From Thiohalocapsa marina (GTDB lineage Bacteria > Pseudomonadota > Gammaproteobacteria > Chromatiales > Chromatiaceae): a DNA stretch of 64,000 bases. Below are positions 46,342 through 55,136 of the stretch, piece by piece; within the stretch, counting starts at the first letter, position 1; every line of letters begins with the position of its first letter. The stretch covers positions 248,001 through 312,000 of the forward strand of contig NZ_VWXX01000002.1 in NCBI RefSeq assembly GCF_008632335.1. The letters are read 5' to 3'. The notes under the pieces are model-generated. The model did no database searches. It worked only from the letters and a program-made list of their open reading frames with translations, and was not told where the DNA came from. A program made the position numbers and the translations under genes.

Positions 46342-46632
46342 TCAGTCCGGCCAGACCCGGCGGCCTCGCTGGTAAGGGTTATCGCCCGGGGTGTGCCCGG
46401 AGCCGCTGGCAGCGTCGTCGGCGTTGGCCTGCGCGCGCGTCCGTACCGAGCGGGCAGTGGTTCCGGCGGCAGATGTTCTGGCACCGGCCGAAGGCTTCGG
46501 CTTCGGTTTCGGCTTGCCGGCGGCGGGCGTTGGGCGGCTCGCCGTCGAATCGGCCGCGGTCTTCTCAGCGGCGGCACCTGTGGTGGACGCCGGCTTGTCC
46601 GGCGCGGACGCGGCCGACCGGGTGCCGCTCAT
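46342..46632 (-). CDS. mcdB: McdB-like carboxysome-positioning protein
   Basis: The 96-residue product is disordered, rich in Ala/Pro/Ser/Lys/Gly, and ends NPYQRGRRVWPD, with the near-terminal tryptophan reported as invariant in alpha-type McdB proteins. McdB links carboxysomes to the ParA-like ATPase McdA so that they spread over the nucleoid. It overlaps the acRAF stop as ATGA. No mcdA lies beside it, although mcdA normally precedes mcdB in such operons. Low complexity makes the call context-dependent. Confidence 0.75.
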   Translation of the reverse strand: MSGTRSAASAPDKPASTTGAAAEKTAADSTASRPTPAAGKPKPKPKPSAGARTSAAGTTARSVRTRAQANADDAASGSGHTPGDNPYQRGRRVWPD

Positions 46633-46910
46633 GGTACGCTGACCCGGTCGGCGCCCGCCAGGGCATCCACGCGCTCGGCAAAGGCGCGGACCGCGGGAGC
46701 GATGTCCTGCTCACCCTCGTCGGCGAACAGGGTCAGGTTCACATAAGTGCGCCCAAAGCTCATGTTGGGGTAGATGGCGGTCTTTTCAGACAGGCTCTCG
46801 GAGTGTTCGAGAAACACCCGGGTCTGCTCGTAGTCGGCGAACTCCAGGCGGCGTTCGAGCCGCAGCGGCCGCTCGCGCCGGCGCCAGCCGGCGGTGTCGG
46901 AATCAGGCAT
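46629..46910 (-). CDS. acRAF, pterin carbinolamine dehydratase-like RubisCO assembly factor
   Basis: The 93-residue product has the PCD/DCoH fold sequence (LRLERRLEFADYEQTRVFLE, YPNMSFGRTYVNLTLF) but without the His-His-Pro catalytic set of true dehydratases. This matches the alpha-carboxysome RubisCO assembly factor acRAF, a chaperone for form IA RubisCO. AGGA lies before the ATG. It is coupled to mcdB. Confidence 0.88.
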   Translation of the reverse strand: MPDSDTAGWRRRERPLRLERRLEFADYEQTRVFLEHSESLSEKTAIYPNMSFGRTYVNLTLFADEGEQDIAPAVRAFAERVDALAGADRVSVP

Positions 46911-47020
46911 CGTCCTGTCCTCCCGTGGGTGTCATGTTACATCACGTTTTCAACAGGCAGCCGGCCATGGCGCCCGGCGAGCCCGCGGTGACCACGGGCC
47001 GACCGGTCGGCCATGGGGCA

Positions 47021-47326
47021 TCAGTCCGCCTTTGCGCCGCCGGTGGGCAGCACCGGCTCCACCTCGCGGTGCGGACGGGCGATGATGTGTGCGGCCACCA
47101 GGCCGTCGCCGACGCGCTCGCAGGCATCGGCACCGGCGCGCACAGCGGCGTTCACCGCGCCGGTCTCGCCGCGCACCAGCACGGTGACGTAGCCGCCGCC
47201 GACGAACTCGCGCCCGATCAGGCGCACCTCGGCGGCCTTGGTCATGGCGTCAGCCGCCTCGATGGCGGGTACCAGCCCGCGGGTTTCGATCATTCCGAGT
47301 GCAATGCCCATGGTCTCGTTGGCCAT
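47021..47326 (-). CDS. csoS1B: Carboxysome shell hexamer CsoS1, second copy
   Basis: The 101-residue product is a single BMC domain: GIALGMIETRGLVPAIEAAD, KAAEVRLIGREFVGGGYVTV and the pore-forming region near VGGGY. It forms hexamers of the shell facets. From residue 7 to EPVL it is identical to the neighbouring copy; only the first six residues and the tail (PTGGAKAD) differ. The letter assignment within CsoS1A/B/C is arbitrary. Confidence 0.93.
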   Translation of the reverse strand: MANETMGIALGMIETRGLVPAIEAADAMTKAAEVRLIGREFVGGGYVTVLVRGETGAVNAAVRAGADACERVGDGLVAAHIIARPHREVEPVLPTGGAKAD

Positions 47327-47393
47327 CTCTGTTCTCCTGCTCTGCTTGGTTTGACAATGATTGTTTCAGGCGGGGACACAGGCCCCGCCGGTA

Positions 47394-47717
47394 TCAGCGG
47401 CCCGGCGCCCCGGGAGTGAAGCCGGAGCCGCCGGACTCCAGCACGGGTTCCACCTCGCGGTGCGGGCGGGCGATGATGTGCGCGGCCACCAGGCCGTCGC
47501 CAACGCGCTCGCAGGCATCGGCACCGGCGCGCACGGCGGCGTTCACCGCGCCGGTCTCGCCGCGCACCAGGACGGTGACGTAGCCGCCACCGACGAACTC
47601 GCGCCCGATCAGACGGACTTCGGCCGCCTTGGTCATCGCATCCGCCGCCTCGATCGCCGGGACCAGTCCGCGGGTCTCGATCATGCCCAGCGCAATGCCT
47701 GTCGCTTCGCCTGCCAT
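47394..47717 (-). CDS. csoS1A: Carboxysome shell hexamer CsoS1, first copy
   Basis: The 107-residue product starts MAGEATGIALGMIETRG, is one BMC domain, and ends with a short tail SGGSGFTPGAPGR. It is 67 bases upstream of the second copy. The ATG at 47717 has GGAGAAAG upstream; the frame continues upstream into non-homologous sequence. The two copies differ mostly at third codon positions, so the duplicate is kept by selection or gene conversion. Confidence 0.93.
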   Translation of the reverse strand: MAGEATGIALGMIETRGLVPAIEAADAMTKAAEVRLIGREFVGGGYVTVLVRGETGAVNAAVRAGADACERVGDGLVAAHIIARPHREVEPVLESGGSGFTPGAPGR

Positions 47718-47832
47718 TGTTGCTTTCTCCTGCTCTTGGGTTCGCTTGCCGGGCGTGGCCGCACCGGGGCGCCGTATTAACAAGGCGTTCCCGCCACCTG
47801 TTGCGGCCGAAGCCGCTGAAATCACTGCTCGC

Positions 47833-48132
47833 TCAGGCCGTGTCGGTCTTGGGCGATGCCGCTTCGGGAGCGGTGGGGGCCGTCGCCCCGCCGTCCCAGT
47901 GATCGATGATCCCGCCGATGGTCAGATCGGTGAGGATCCGTTTGTCTCCCATGGCCAGCCGGCCAGCGGAGCCGCTGACGGTGAACACCCAGTTGCCGCC
48001 GCGGGCGCCCACCGGGTCGGTGGCCACCACCAGCTTGCCCTTGCTGTCCTGCAGCAGGCGCAGGGGGCAGTGTTCCAGGCCCGCCACGCGCCGGGTGCAG
48101 TACAGGGTGCCCACCACCTGGCTGATCTCCAT
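47833..48132 (-). CDS. csoS4B: Carboxysome vertex pentamer CsoS4B
   Basis: The 99-residue product is a BMC-P/CcmL-EutN domain: VVGTLYCTRRVAGLEHCPLR, GNWVFTVSGSAGRLAMG and LTIGGIIDHWD. BMC-P pentamers cap the icosahedral vertices. A 15-residue Ala/Thr/Pro tail is extra. It is second in the usual csoS4A-csoS4B order, 9 bases after csoS4A. Confidence 0.93.
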   Translation of the reverse strand: MEISQVVGTLYCTRRVAGLEHCPLRLLQDSKGKLVVATDPVGARGGNWVFTVSGSAGRLAMGDKRILTDLTIGGIIDHWDGGATAPTAPEAASPKTDTA

Positions 48133-48141
48133 GCCGTGCCC

Positions 48142-48390
48142 TCAGTGCTCCGGGTCCCAGTCGTCGATGATGCCGACAATGGTCAGATCGCTCGGGTAGT
48201 CCTTGTTGCCAGCGGCCTCGCGGGCGGCGGAGCTGCCGACGCAGATCACCCAGTCGCCGGGGCTGGCGCCCACCGCGTCCACCGCCACGGCCATGGAGCT
48301 GCCGTCCTGCACCACTTGCAGGTGTTTGTGTTCGAAGCCCGGAATCCGGTTGGTGGACACCAGCGGCTTGATGATCTTGCAGATCTTCAT
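48142..48390 (-). CDS. csoS4A: Carboxysome vertex pentamer CsoS4A
   Basis: The 82-residue product has the BMC-P motif set KICKIIKPLVSTNRIPGFEH, DGSSMAVAVDAVGASPGDWV and LTIVGIIDDWD. Together with CsoS4B it closes the vertices of the alpha-carboxysome shell. It follows csoSCA by 12 bases. Confidence 0.95.
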   Translation of the reverse strand: MKICKIIKPLVSTNRIPGFEHKHLQVVQDGSSMAVAVDAVGASPGDWVICVGSSAAREAAGNKDYPSDLTIVGIIDDWDPEH

Positions 48391-48402
48391 GACTGTCGGA
48401 CC

Positions 48403-50109
48403 TCAGTGTTCCGCAGCTGCCGGTTCGAGCGTCGAGCCCACGATCTCGATCGGATGGGCGGCGTCGCAGTCGCGCACCACGCGCAGTACATGCAGCAACC
48501 CCTGGGCAACCAGTTGCGGGTAGCGGGCCAGCAGCGCCGCAGCGATGCGATCCACATGGCCCACTGCCCGCTGCCGGGCGCCGGGCACGCTGCCGTGGTA
48601 GTCGTGGCGCACGACCACCGGCACCGGCAGCCCGTGGCTGACGTTCAGGCCGGAGAAGATGCGGATACCCACATCCAGGTCAGCTGCGCCCTCTTCCACC
48701 GTGTTCAGGTAGGCGAAGTAGGTCAGGTTGCGCAGCTGGATCTCCTCGAAGCCGATGCCGGCGCCGATGAAGCGCTCTGCGTGTCCCGTGTCCTGATAAC
48801 GGCCGGCGTGCATCTGTCGCACCAGGTCGATCTGGGAGATGTTGTTCTCGATCAATCGGGCGATCAGGGCGACCATGCCCTCGGCGGGGCCGCCTGCCGG
48901 GACTGTCGCCGGGCCCTTGCGGCCGAGCCCGCGTCGCGCAGGGCCCGGAGCCGGCCGTCCGGCGCCGTCGGTGCCGGCTGCATGGGCGCGGACCGCCTCG
49001 GTCAGGTGCGCGCGGGCCTGTTGCTGGGTCATGTGTGCGGTGGCGTCGTACAGGTCCCGCGCATGCAGCCAGCGATGCAGGTCGCAGCGGCCGGCGGCGT
49101 CAGGCACATGCACCCGGATCGCATCGGTGTCGGTGTCCATGCCGATCAGCAGCAGATCCACTGACGCCCCGCAGCAGAAGCCGTTCTCGATCGCCTGGCG
49201 GAACCCCTCCAGCCGTTCCCAGCCAGCACGGGCCGCGGCCTCGTCGTCGGAGCCGTGGGCGGCGCAGCCCTGGTGCGACGGGTCTACCGAGCTGAAATGG
49301 TAGATCACCGTCTTCAGATAGCGGGTGGGCGCATCGGCGGTGTTGGGCACGCCCTCGCGGAAGCGCTGCAGTTCCGTCTCCACCCATTTCTCGACCGTGT
49401 TCTCGATGTCGAACAGCGAGCCGGCGTAGGACTTGCGGCGCACGTTGCCGTAGGGCAGCCGCAGCACATAGCTGATGGCATGGGCCAGGCGGCCATCGGC
49501 GCAGGGCGTCACGTCCATCAGGTGGAAGCCGCAGTCCAGCAGGAAGCGCTGGAACGCCGGATCATCCCGCCCGCCCAGCGGGTCGTTGGCATAGAAGGCA
49601 TCGCTGGCCCGGTGGTAGGACGCGAACACGCACCAGCCGAACAGCCGCCGCATGTCGATGCCGGCGACCCAGGCGTCGTCCAGCAGGTGATCCGGCAGTT
49701 CGACACCAAGGGTGTCTCGAGCCAGCCGCCGTGCCCGCTCGGTGAAGTCCGGCGCGTAGCGATGGCTGGCGATCTCCTTGAGTACCGGCACGATGCGGTC
49801 GAACGAGGCCTTGACCTCTGCGTCGTACTGCGCCAGCCGCACGTTGGTCGGGCCGTCGGTCAGCGGATGGGTGGCGCCCACCGGAGCACCTGCCCTGGGG
49901 TTGCCGCCCGTCTCCTGCGGCCCCTCGGTAGGGACCGGCTTGCCGGGCGCAACCGGCATGGACAGGCTTTCCGCCGGTGCAGTAGCTGACGCCGAAGCCG
50001 ACGCACTACCGGGCGCCGCACGACGCGACAGGATCTCCTGCTGGTGGGCGCGCAGCCCCCGCGAGAGGAGGCGTCGGCCGGGCCTTGCTTGTCGGTTGGA
50101 GAGCGCCAT
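48403..50109 (-). CDS. csoSCA: Carboxysomal carbonic anhydrase CsoSCA (CsoS3)
   Basis: The 568-residue product is the epsilon-class (beta-like) carbonic anhydrase of alpha-carboxysomes. The zinc set is visible: Cys in PCADGRLAHA (with the adjacent Asp and Arg), and His and Cys spaced 11 apart in YHFSSVDPSHQGCAAHG. The N-terminal 120 residues are low-complexity and likely the RubisCO/shell-binding part. It converts bicarbonate to CO2 inside the carboxysome. AGGA precedes the ATG. Confidence 0.95.
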   Translation of the reverse strand: MALSNRQARPGRRLLSRGLRAHQQEILSRRAAPGSASASASATAPAESLSMPVAPGKPVPTEGPQETGGNPRAGAPVGATHPLTDGPTNVRLAQYDAEVKASFDRIVPVLKEIASHRYAPDFTERARRLARDTLGVELPDHLLDDAWVAGIDMRRLFGWCVFASYHRASDAFYANDPLGGRDDPAFQRFLLDCGFHLMDVTPCADGRLAHAISYVLRLPYGNVRRKSYAGSLFDIENTVEKWVETELQRFREGVPNTADAPTRYLKTVIYHFSSVDPSHQGCAAHGSDDEAAARAGWERLEGFRQAIENGFCCGASVDLLLIGMDTDTDAIRVHVPDAAGRCDLHRWLHARDLYDATAHMTQQQARAHLTEAVRAHAAGTDGAGRPAPGPARRGLGRKGPATVPAGGPAEGMVALIARLIENNISQIDLVRQMHAGRYQDTGHAERFIGAGIGFEEIQLRNLTYFAYLNTVEEGAADLDVGIRIFSGLNVSHGLPVPVVVRHDYHGSVPGARQRAVGHVDRIAAALLARYPQLVAQGLLHVLRVVRDCDAAHPIEIVGSTLEPAAAEH

Positions 50110-50175
50110 GGTCCTGTTCGATGTCAGCGATTGCGATGGTCAGTACATTGGTTGTGGCCGGGCTTGCAGCCAGCC

Positions 50176-52752
50176 TCAGCCGCGCGCGCCGCCGGAGTAG
50201 GTGATCAGGGCGCCGCGTTCGGTGCTGCCGCTGCTGCCGGTGACCCGGCTCACCGGCTCTGGCATCGCCTCGTTGCGCTTGTGCGTCACCGCTGGCATGG
50301 CGCCCATGGGGCCGGGACGCGACGGGTTGCGGCGTCGGGCAAAGTGACCCTCGGTGCCGGTCACCCGGTCGCCTCGCTCCCAGTCGTCACCGGTGATCTT
50401 GGCGCCCGCGGTTTGCCCCTCGCCGGTGATGCGCGGCCGTTCGGCGGCGCCGGTACCCGTGTCTTCAGCCATGGCCGCGGCCGGCGGCATGGGTTGGCGG
50501 GCGTCGAAGCGGAACTGCTCGGTGCCGGTGATCTTGCTGCCGCCCATGTCGAATGGTCCGGTGATCTGGCTGCCGGTCTCGTAGCGCGTGCCGGTCACGG
50601 CGCTCCGCACCTGCGCCTGTTGCCAGGCCTGCTCGGAGTGCGGGTGGTGCAGTGCGCCCGCCTCGGCGAGCTGATTCGTGCCCGGGGTGGTCGCCGACTC
50701 CAACAGGGCCAGGCCGGTGGCCTCGGGGACATCGGCCATCGGCGAGGTTTCGGCGTCGCCGGACAGTAGGTGGCCGCCGTCTCCACAGGCCTGGGCATAT
50801 TGATCGCGGCCGATATAGGGCGTGCCGCTGATCGGCTCGCAGGCGCCGCGGGCATCGCCGGTGGCCCGTCCGCCGACGCCGGGTTGGATGCCGGTCAGTC
50901 GGGCGCCTGGGGTCGGCGCCGGGCGCCAGCGACGACGAGCCATCTCGTCCCGAAGCTCGGGCGCACACCAGTTGGAGGCCTGCTCCAGACCCCAGTACGG
51001 GGTGCCGGTCACGGCGGTGCAGGTGCCGGGCTCGTCGCCGGTGACCCGAGCCGAGCGGCCGACACGGGTGCCGGTCACGCCGCCGGGCTGGGACATCCGG
51101 GCCATGCCCGCGCCGCTGCCGGTGATGGCCCTGGCCGGTCGGGCCGAGCCAGTTTCCAGACTGCGGGCATCGAGACTGGTTTCGGGCCTGGCATCCGGTC
51201 GCACGTAGCTGCGCGCAGACATCGGGGCGGCCATTGCCCTTGCCGGTGCCGGTGCCACGGCCATTGCTGCCAACGGCCGGGCTGCAGGCGAGGCGACCTG
51301 TCGGGTCGCTGCTTGGGCGGCCGGCCGAGTGACCTGTTGCGCGATCGGCTCGAGGCTGCCGTTGTGGATGGACTGCACATCGGTATAGCGGGTGCCGGTG
51401 GGGCGCACGCCGGCCCCCTGGCTGCCACCGGTGATGCGGCTCGCGCCCTCCGGCCGGCCGGTGACGGGCGACGAGATCGGCGCGCGCCCCGACACCGACC
51501 CGGGACGGTTCTGGCAGAAGGCGCCAAAGTGATCGGCGGCCAGGTATTCGGTACCGGTCACGCTGCTGCACGAGCCCGGCTCGTCGCCGGTCACCTTGAC
51601 CGAGCGCCCCACGGCGCTGCCGGTGACCGCATTGCCGTGACGGGTGTCGGTGACGGCCACCTTGGGCGCGCTGGTCGGGGCCGGTTCCGTCTGGCAGAAC
51701 TCGCGGAAGATCTCGGCGCCCATGTATTCGGTACCGGTGATGGTGCGACAGGTGGCCTGCTCATTGCCGGTGGTCTTGGGGCTGCGGGAGACCTCGGTGC
51801 CGGTCACGGTCTGGCCGCGCAGTGTCTCGCTGGCACCCACCTTCCACGGCTGGTCGGCGGCGCCGCGGCGACGTTCTGCCCGTGCCCGGCCGGCAGACTG
51901 GGTCTTGCGCTCGCCGGAGGCCCCGTTGCGGCTGCGGTGCTCCCGCACCTTCTGCGCCAGCTCGCGACTGGACAGCCGCGGATTGGCCTGACGGGCCAGC
52001 CCGGCGGCTGAGGTCGGCGTGTCGGCGGCTGCCTTGCCGCGGGAGGCCATGGCGGTGCGGCGGGCCCGCGCTACCAGGCGGCTGGTGGAACCGGGGCTCA
52101 CCGGGCCGGCGTTGCGCCGCAGGCGCGTCGAGGCACGGTTGGTCGCCGCGTTGGATGTGGTGGATGGTCGCATCGTCCTTGTCCCGGTTGCCGTCGATGC
52201 CGAAGCGGGGTTCCTGTCGTGTCCGTTATCCGCCGCAGACGTTTGCCCGCTGCAGCCGCAGGTGCAGTCGCCGGTCTTCGTGGTGGATGCGGATGCGCCC
52301 TTGCTGCTCCGCCGATCGTTGTCGTGTAGCCGGTCGGCTCGCACCCGATCGGTGCCGCTCTGGGCGCGCCGACCGGATCGGGACAGAGCTGCGCGTCGGG
52401 CGCGTGCCTGATCCCGGCTCCGGCTGGCCGGCGTGGTCACCGGGTTGCTGCGGCTCGCGCGCGGCGGGGTCGACGACCGCGCCGCGAGGCTCAGGCTGGC
52501 TGCCGGGTCCGCCGCCGGAGGTCGCGCCTGCACTGGCGCAGCGGTCGAAGCCGGAGCCGATTCCGATGCCGGCCTGGTGGCGGAGACCCCGGAAGCGCCG
52601 GCCCGCCCCCCGCCGGCCGGCTGGGTGCGGCTGCCACGGGTGCGTTCCGGTGTCCCGCCCGCCAGGGCCTGCTTACCCTTGCTGGACAGGGCCTTGCGGC
52701 GAGCCAGCGCCGCTGCACGGCTGCTGGAAGTCGACATGGCTTTGGTGTTCAT
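50176..52752 (-). CDS. csoS2: Carboxysome scaffold CsoS2
   Basis: The 858-residue disordered scaffold has N-terminal RubisCO-binding repeats (SRAAALARRKALSSKGK, SRDQARARRAALSRSGR, ARARRTAMASRGKAA), middle repeats with VTGTEVxRS...TGTEY and paired cysteines (for example CRTITGTEYMGAEIFREFCQ), and a C-terminal region with TGTEQF, ITGDDWERGDRVTGTEG and the end GALITYSGG that anchors to the shell. It organises RubisCO and shell during assembly. The ATG at 52752 follows GGAGCCGAGG; one at 52737 is the alternative. A programmed frameshift as in some relatives was not identified. Confidence 0.95.
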   Translation of the reverse strand: MNTKAMSTSSSRAAALARRKALSSKGKQALAGGTPERTRGSRTQPAGGGRAGASGVSATRPASESAPASTAAPVQARPPAADPAASLSLAARSSTPPRASRSNPVTTPASRSRDQARARRAALSRSGRRAQSGTDRVRADRLHDNDRRSSKGASASTTKTGDCTCGCSGQTSAADNGHDRNPASASTATGTRTMRPSTTSNAATNRASTRLRRNAGPVSPGSTSRLVARARRTAMASRGKAAADTPTSAAGLARQANPRLSSRELAQKVREHRSRNGASGERKTQSAGRARAERRRGAADQPWKVGASETLRGQTVTGTEVSRSPKTTGNEQATCRTITGTEYMGAEIFREFCQTEPAPTSAPKVAVTDTRHGNAVTGSAVGRSVKVTGDEPGSCSSVTGTEYLAADHFGAFCQNRPGSVSGRAPISSPVTGRPEGASRITGGSQGAGVRPTGTRYTDVQSIHNGSLEPIAQQVTRPAAQAATRQVASPAARPLAAMAVAPAPARAMAAPMSARSYVRPDARPETSLDARSLETGSARPARAITGSGAGMARMSQPGGVTGTRVGRSARVTGDEPGTCTAVTGTPYWGLEQASNWCAPELRDEMARRRWRPAPTPGARLTGIQPGVGGRATGDARGACEPISGTPYIGRDQYAQACGDGGHLLSGDAETSPMADVPEATGLALLESATTPGTNQLAEAGALHHPHSEQAWQQAQVRSAVTGTRYETGSQITGPFDMGGSKITGTEQFRFDARQPMPPAAAMAEDTGTGAAERPRITGEGQTAGAKITGDDWERGDRVTGTEGHFARRRNPSRPGPMGAMPAVTHKRNEAMPEPVSRVTGSSGSTERGALITYSGGARG

Positions 52753-52815
52753 CCTCGGCTCCTGATGTTCGGCATGGGCCGGCGCGACGCGGCCCGGCAA
52801 CCCGTGGGATCGACG

Positions 52816-53160
52816 TCAGATGCGACCCTGGAAGACCACGAAACAGGCCCCCTGGCTCTGGGTGTAGCTGTCGTAACCCAGCAGCCGTACGTGATGGTCC
52901 GGATAGGACCGGTGGCAGGCCTCCAGTTCTGACACCACGTCCTCCAGCTCCTGCTGGCCAAAGAAGGGCAATTTCCACATGGTCCAGTAGACGTCGGTGG
53001 ACTGGCTGGGATGCACGTGCTCGATGGCCGGCGTCCAGCCCTGGGCCAGGATGTAGGCGATCTGGTCGTAGATCTCTTCCTGCGACATGGGCGGCAGGAA
53101 GCCGAAGGTCTCCAGGGTGCTCTTGGTCTGGTAATCACCCGTTGCGTTCTGAAGCGGCAT
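52816..53160 (-). CDS. cbbS: RubisCO form IA small subunit
   Basis: The 114-residue product has the small-subunit signature: TLETFGFLPPMSQEEIYDQI, AIEHVHPSQSTDVYWTMWKL and the conserved YDSYTQSQGACFVVFQG end. The ATG at 53160 has GAGGAAC upstream; a longer open frame to 53211 is not part of the family. It lies 154 bases downstream of cbbL and 63 bases upstream of csoS2. Confidence 0.96.
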   Translation of the reverse strand: MPLQNATGDYQTKSTLETFGFLPPMSQEEIYDQIAYILAQGWTPAIEHVHPSQSTDVYWTMWKLPFFGQQELEDVVSELEACHRSYPDHHVRLLGYDSYTQSQGACFVVFQGRI

Positions 53161-53314
53161 GGGGTCGTTCCTCGTGTTGTTGAGGCCTTCGGCGATGGGC
53201 GCTGAAGGCAAAACCGGCGTTCGTAGGCTCTTGAGATGCAGGGCTGCCGGGTCCAGCAGCCGGGGGCGTCAATCGGCAACCCTCGGCCGGTGGCCGGCGA
53301 CTGGCAGCTTGCCC

Positions 53315-54730
53315 TTAGCCCACGTCGAGCTTGTCGACGGTGTCGAACTCGAACTTGATCTCCTTCCAGGTCTCCATCGCGATGGCCAGTTCCGGGCTAT
53401 GCCGGGCTGCCTCGGTGAGGATGTCGCGCGCCTCCTTCTCGATCTCGCGACCCTGGTTGCGCGCCTTGACGCTGGCCTCCAGCGCCACGCGGTTGGCCGC
53501 GGCGCCGGCGGCGTTGCCCCAGGGGTGCCCCTGGGTGCCGCCACCAAACTGCAGCATCGAGTCGTCGCCGAAGATGGTCACCAGCGCCGGCATGTGCCAG
53601 ACGTGGATGCCGCCGGACGCCACCGCCATGACGCCGGGCATGGAGCCCCAGTCCTGGTCGAAGAAGACGCCCCGGGAGCGGTCTTCCGGCACGAAGGACT
53701 CGCGCAGCTGGTCGACGAAGCCGAGGGTGGACTGACGGTCACCCTCCAGCTTGCCCACCACGGTGCCGGTGTGCAGGTGGTCACCGCCGGACAGGCGCAG
53801 GCATTTGGCCAGCACGCGAAAGTGGATGCCGTGCTTGGGATGGCGGTCGATGACCGCGTGCATGGCGCGGTGGATGTGCAGCAGCATGCCGTTCTTGCGG
53901 CACCACTTGGCCAGGCCGGTGTTGGCCGTGAAGCCGCCGGTGAGGAAGTCGTGCATGATGATGGGTGAGCCCACTTCCTTGGCGAACTCGGCGCGCTCGT
54001 ACATCTGCTCCGGATCCGGCGCGGTCACGTTCAGGTAGTGGCCCTTGCGCTCGCCGGTCTCTTGCTCGGCCTTCTGGATGGCCTCGCCGACGAACTCGAA
54101 GCGGTCGCGCCAGCGCATGAACGGCTGCGAGTTGACGTTCTCGTCGTCCTTGGTCATGTCCAGACCGCCGCGCAGGCACTCGTAGACGGCGCGGCCGTAG
54201 TTCTTGGCCGACAGGCCCAGCTTCGGCTTGATGGTGGCGCCGAGCATCGGCCGACCGTACTTGCCCAGGCGGTCGCGCTCCAGCTGGATGCCCGCCGGCG
54301 GGCCGCCGCAGGTCTTGATGTAGGCGATGGGGAAGCGGATGTCTTCCAGCCGCAGGTGGCGCAGGGCCTTGAAGCCGAACACGTTGCCCACCAGTGAGGT
54401 CAGCACGTTGACCACGGAGCCTTCTTCGAACAGGTCGATGGGGTAGGCAATGAAGGCGTAGAAGGACTCGTTGTCGCCGGGCACATCCTCGATACGATAG
54501 GCGCGACCCTTATAGTACTCCAGGTCCGTCAGCAGCTCGGACCACACCGTGGACCAGGTGCCGGTGGACGACTCCGCCGCTACCGCCGCGGCCACCTCCT
54601 CACGTGGCACGCCGGGCTGGCCGGTGCACTTGAAGCAGGCCAACAGATCCGTGTCCAGCGGGACATAGTCCGGCGTCCAGTACATATCCCGATATTCTTT
54701 TACGCCCGCGTCGTATTTCTTCACGCTCAT
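53315..54730 (-). CDS. cbbL: RubisCO form IA large subunit
   Basis: The 471-residue product has [20 protein letters not shown] (catalytic Lys), [20 protein letters not shown] with the carbamylated Lys and metal-binding Asp/Glu, [20 protein letters not shown] and the loop 6 region [10 protein letters not shown]. It fixes CO2 to RuBP. Association with cso genes shows it is the carboxysomal IA form. It starts the operon; AGGAGCTGAGC lies before the ATG. Confidence 0.98.
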   Translation of the reverse strand: MSVKKYDAGVKEYRDMYWTPDYVPLDTDLLACFKCTGQPGVPREEVAAAVAAESSTGTWSTVWSELLTDLEYYKGRAYRIEDVPGDNESFYAFIAYPIDLFEEGSVVNVLTSLVGNVFGFKALRHLRLEDIRFPIAYIKTCGGPPAGIQLERDRLGKYGRPMLGATIKPKLGLSAKNYGRAVYECLRGGLDMTKDDENVNSQPFMRWRDRFEFVGEAIQKAEQETGERKGHYLNVTAPDPEQMYERAEFAKEVGSPIIMHDFLTGGFTANTGLAKWCRKNGMLLHIHRAMHAVIDRHPKHGIHFRVLAKCLRLSGGDHLHTGTVVGKLEGDRQSTLGFVDQLRESFVPEDRSRGVFFDQDWGSMPGVMAVASGGIHVWHMPALVTIFGDDSMLQFGGGTQGHPWGNAAGAAANRVALEASVKARNQGREIEKEARDILTEAARHSPELAIAMETWKEIKFEFDTVDKLDVG

Positions 54731-55136
54731 GCTCAGCTCCTGTGGTCAGATCCGGCTCTGCTTCGTCTGCGAAGCCATGAAACCCGCTGGATCCCCGGCA
54801 GAGTGTCCCGCCCGGCGATCCCCCCGTTTTTGGCTGAGCGATAGACTATGGGTCAGTGCGCATAATGAAAAATTTATGTTTTAGATGGGCCCCATTGACG
54901 TATCGATATGCAAACGCGTTCAAGCGATTGATTCTAAAGTCACCGTCCGCCATTGAGCGGCATATCCTGACTCCGGGCGCGTCATGCGGCCTGTTTGCCG
55001 GCTTGATCCGCACTCCGGCACGGCCAGATACTGGCTCCAACCCACGGCGCCAGCGCTGCAGCCAGTGCCGATGCCGGCGCCTAAGCTGGCGCCACAACTG
55101 GTGCCATAGCGGCGCCGAAGCCAGAGCCATTCGCCG
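54731..55136. promoter_or_regulatory. Divergent control region between cbbL and csoS1D
   Basis: About 400 bases separate the carboxysome operon (minus strand) from csoS1D (plus strand), so it must hold promoters for both. It is AT-richer around 54850-54930. A palindromic ATAA-N8-TTAT site is at 54862-54877. A run of repeated GGCGCC/TGGCGCC steps near 55048-55110 precedes csoS1D. No clear sigma70 pair is assigned. Confidence 0.6.
54862..54877. promoter_or_regulatory. Candidate CbbR (LysR-type) binding site
   Basis: ATAATGAAAAATTTAT is an interrupted palindrome containing the T-N11-A core of LysR-type sites, 130 bases upstream of the cbbL start in the AT-rich part of the gap. CbbR sites in other autotrophs have this form; binding here is inferred. 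Confidence 0.35.

Noticed and set aside
50176-52752. Programmed -1 frameshift in csoS2
   Set aside because: Some relatives make two CsoS2 forms this way, but no convincing slippery site with a downstream structure was identified by eye.
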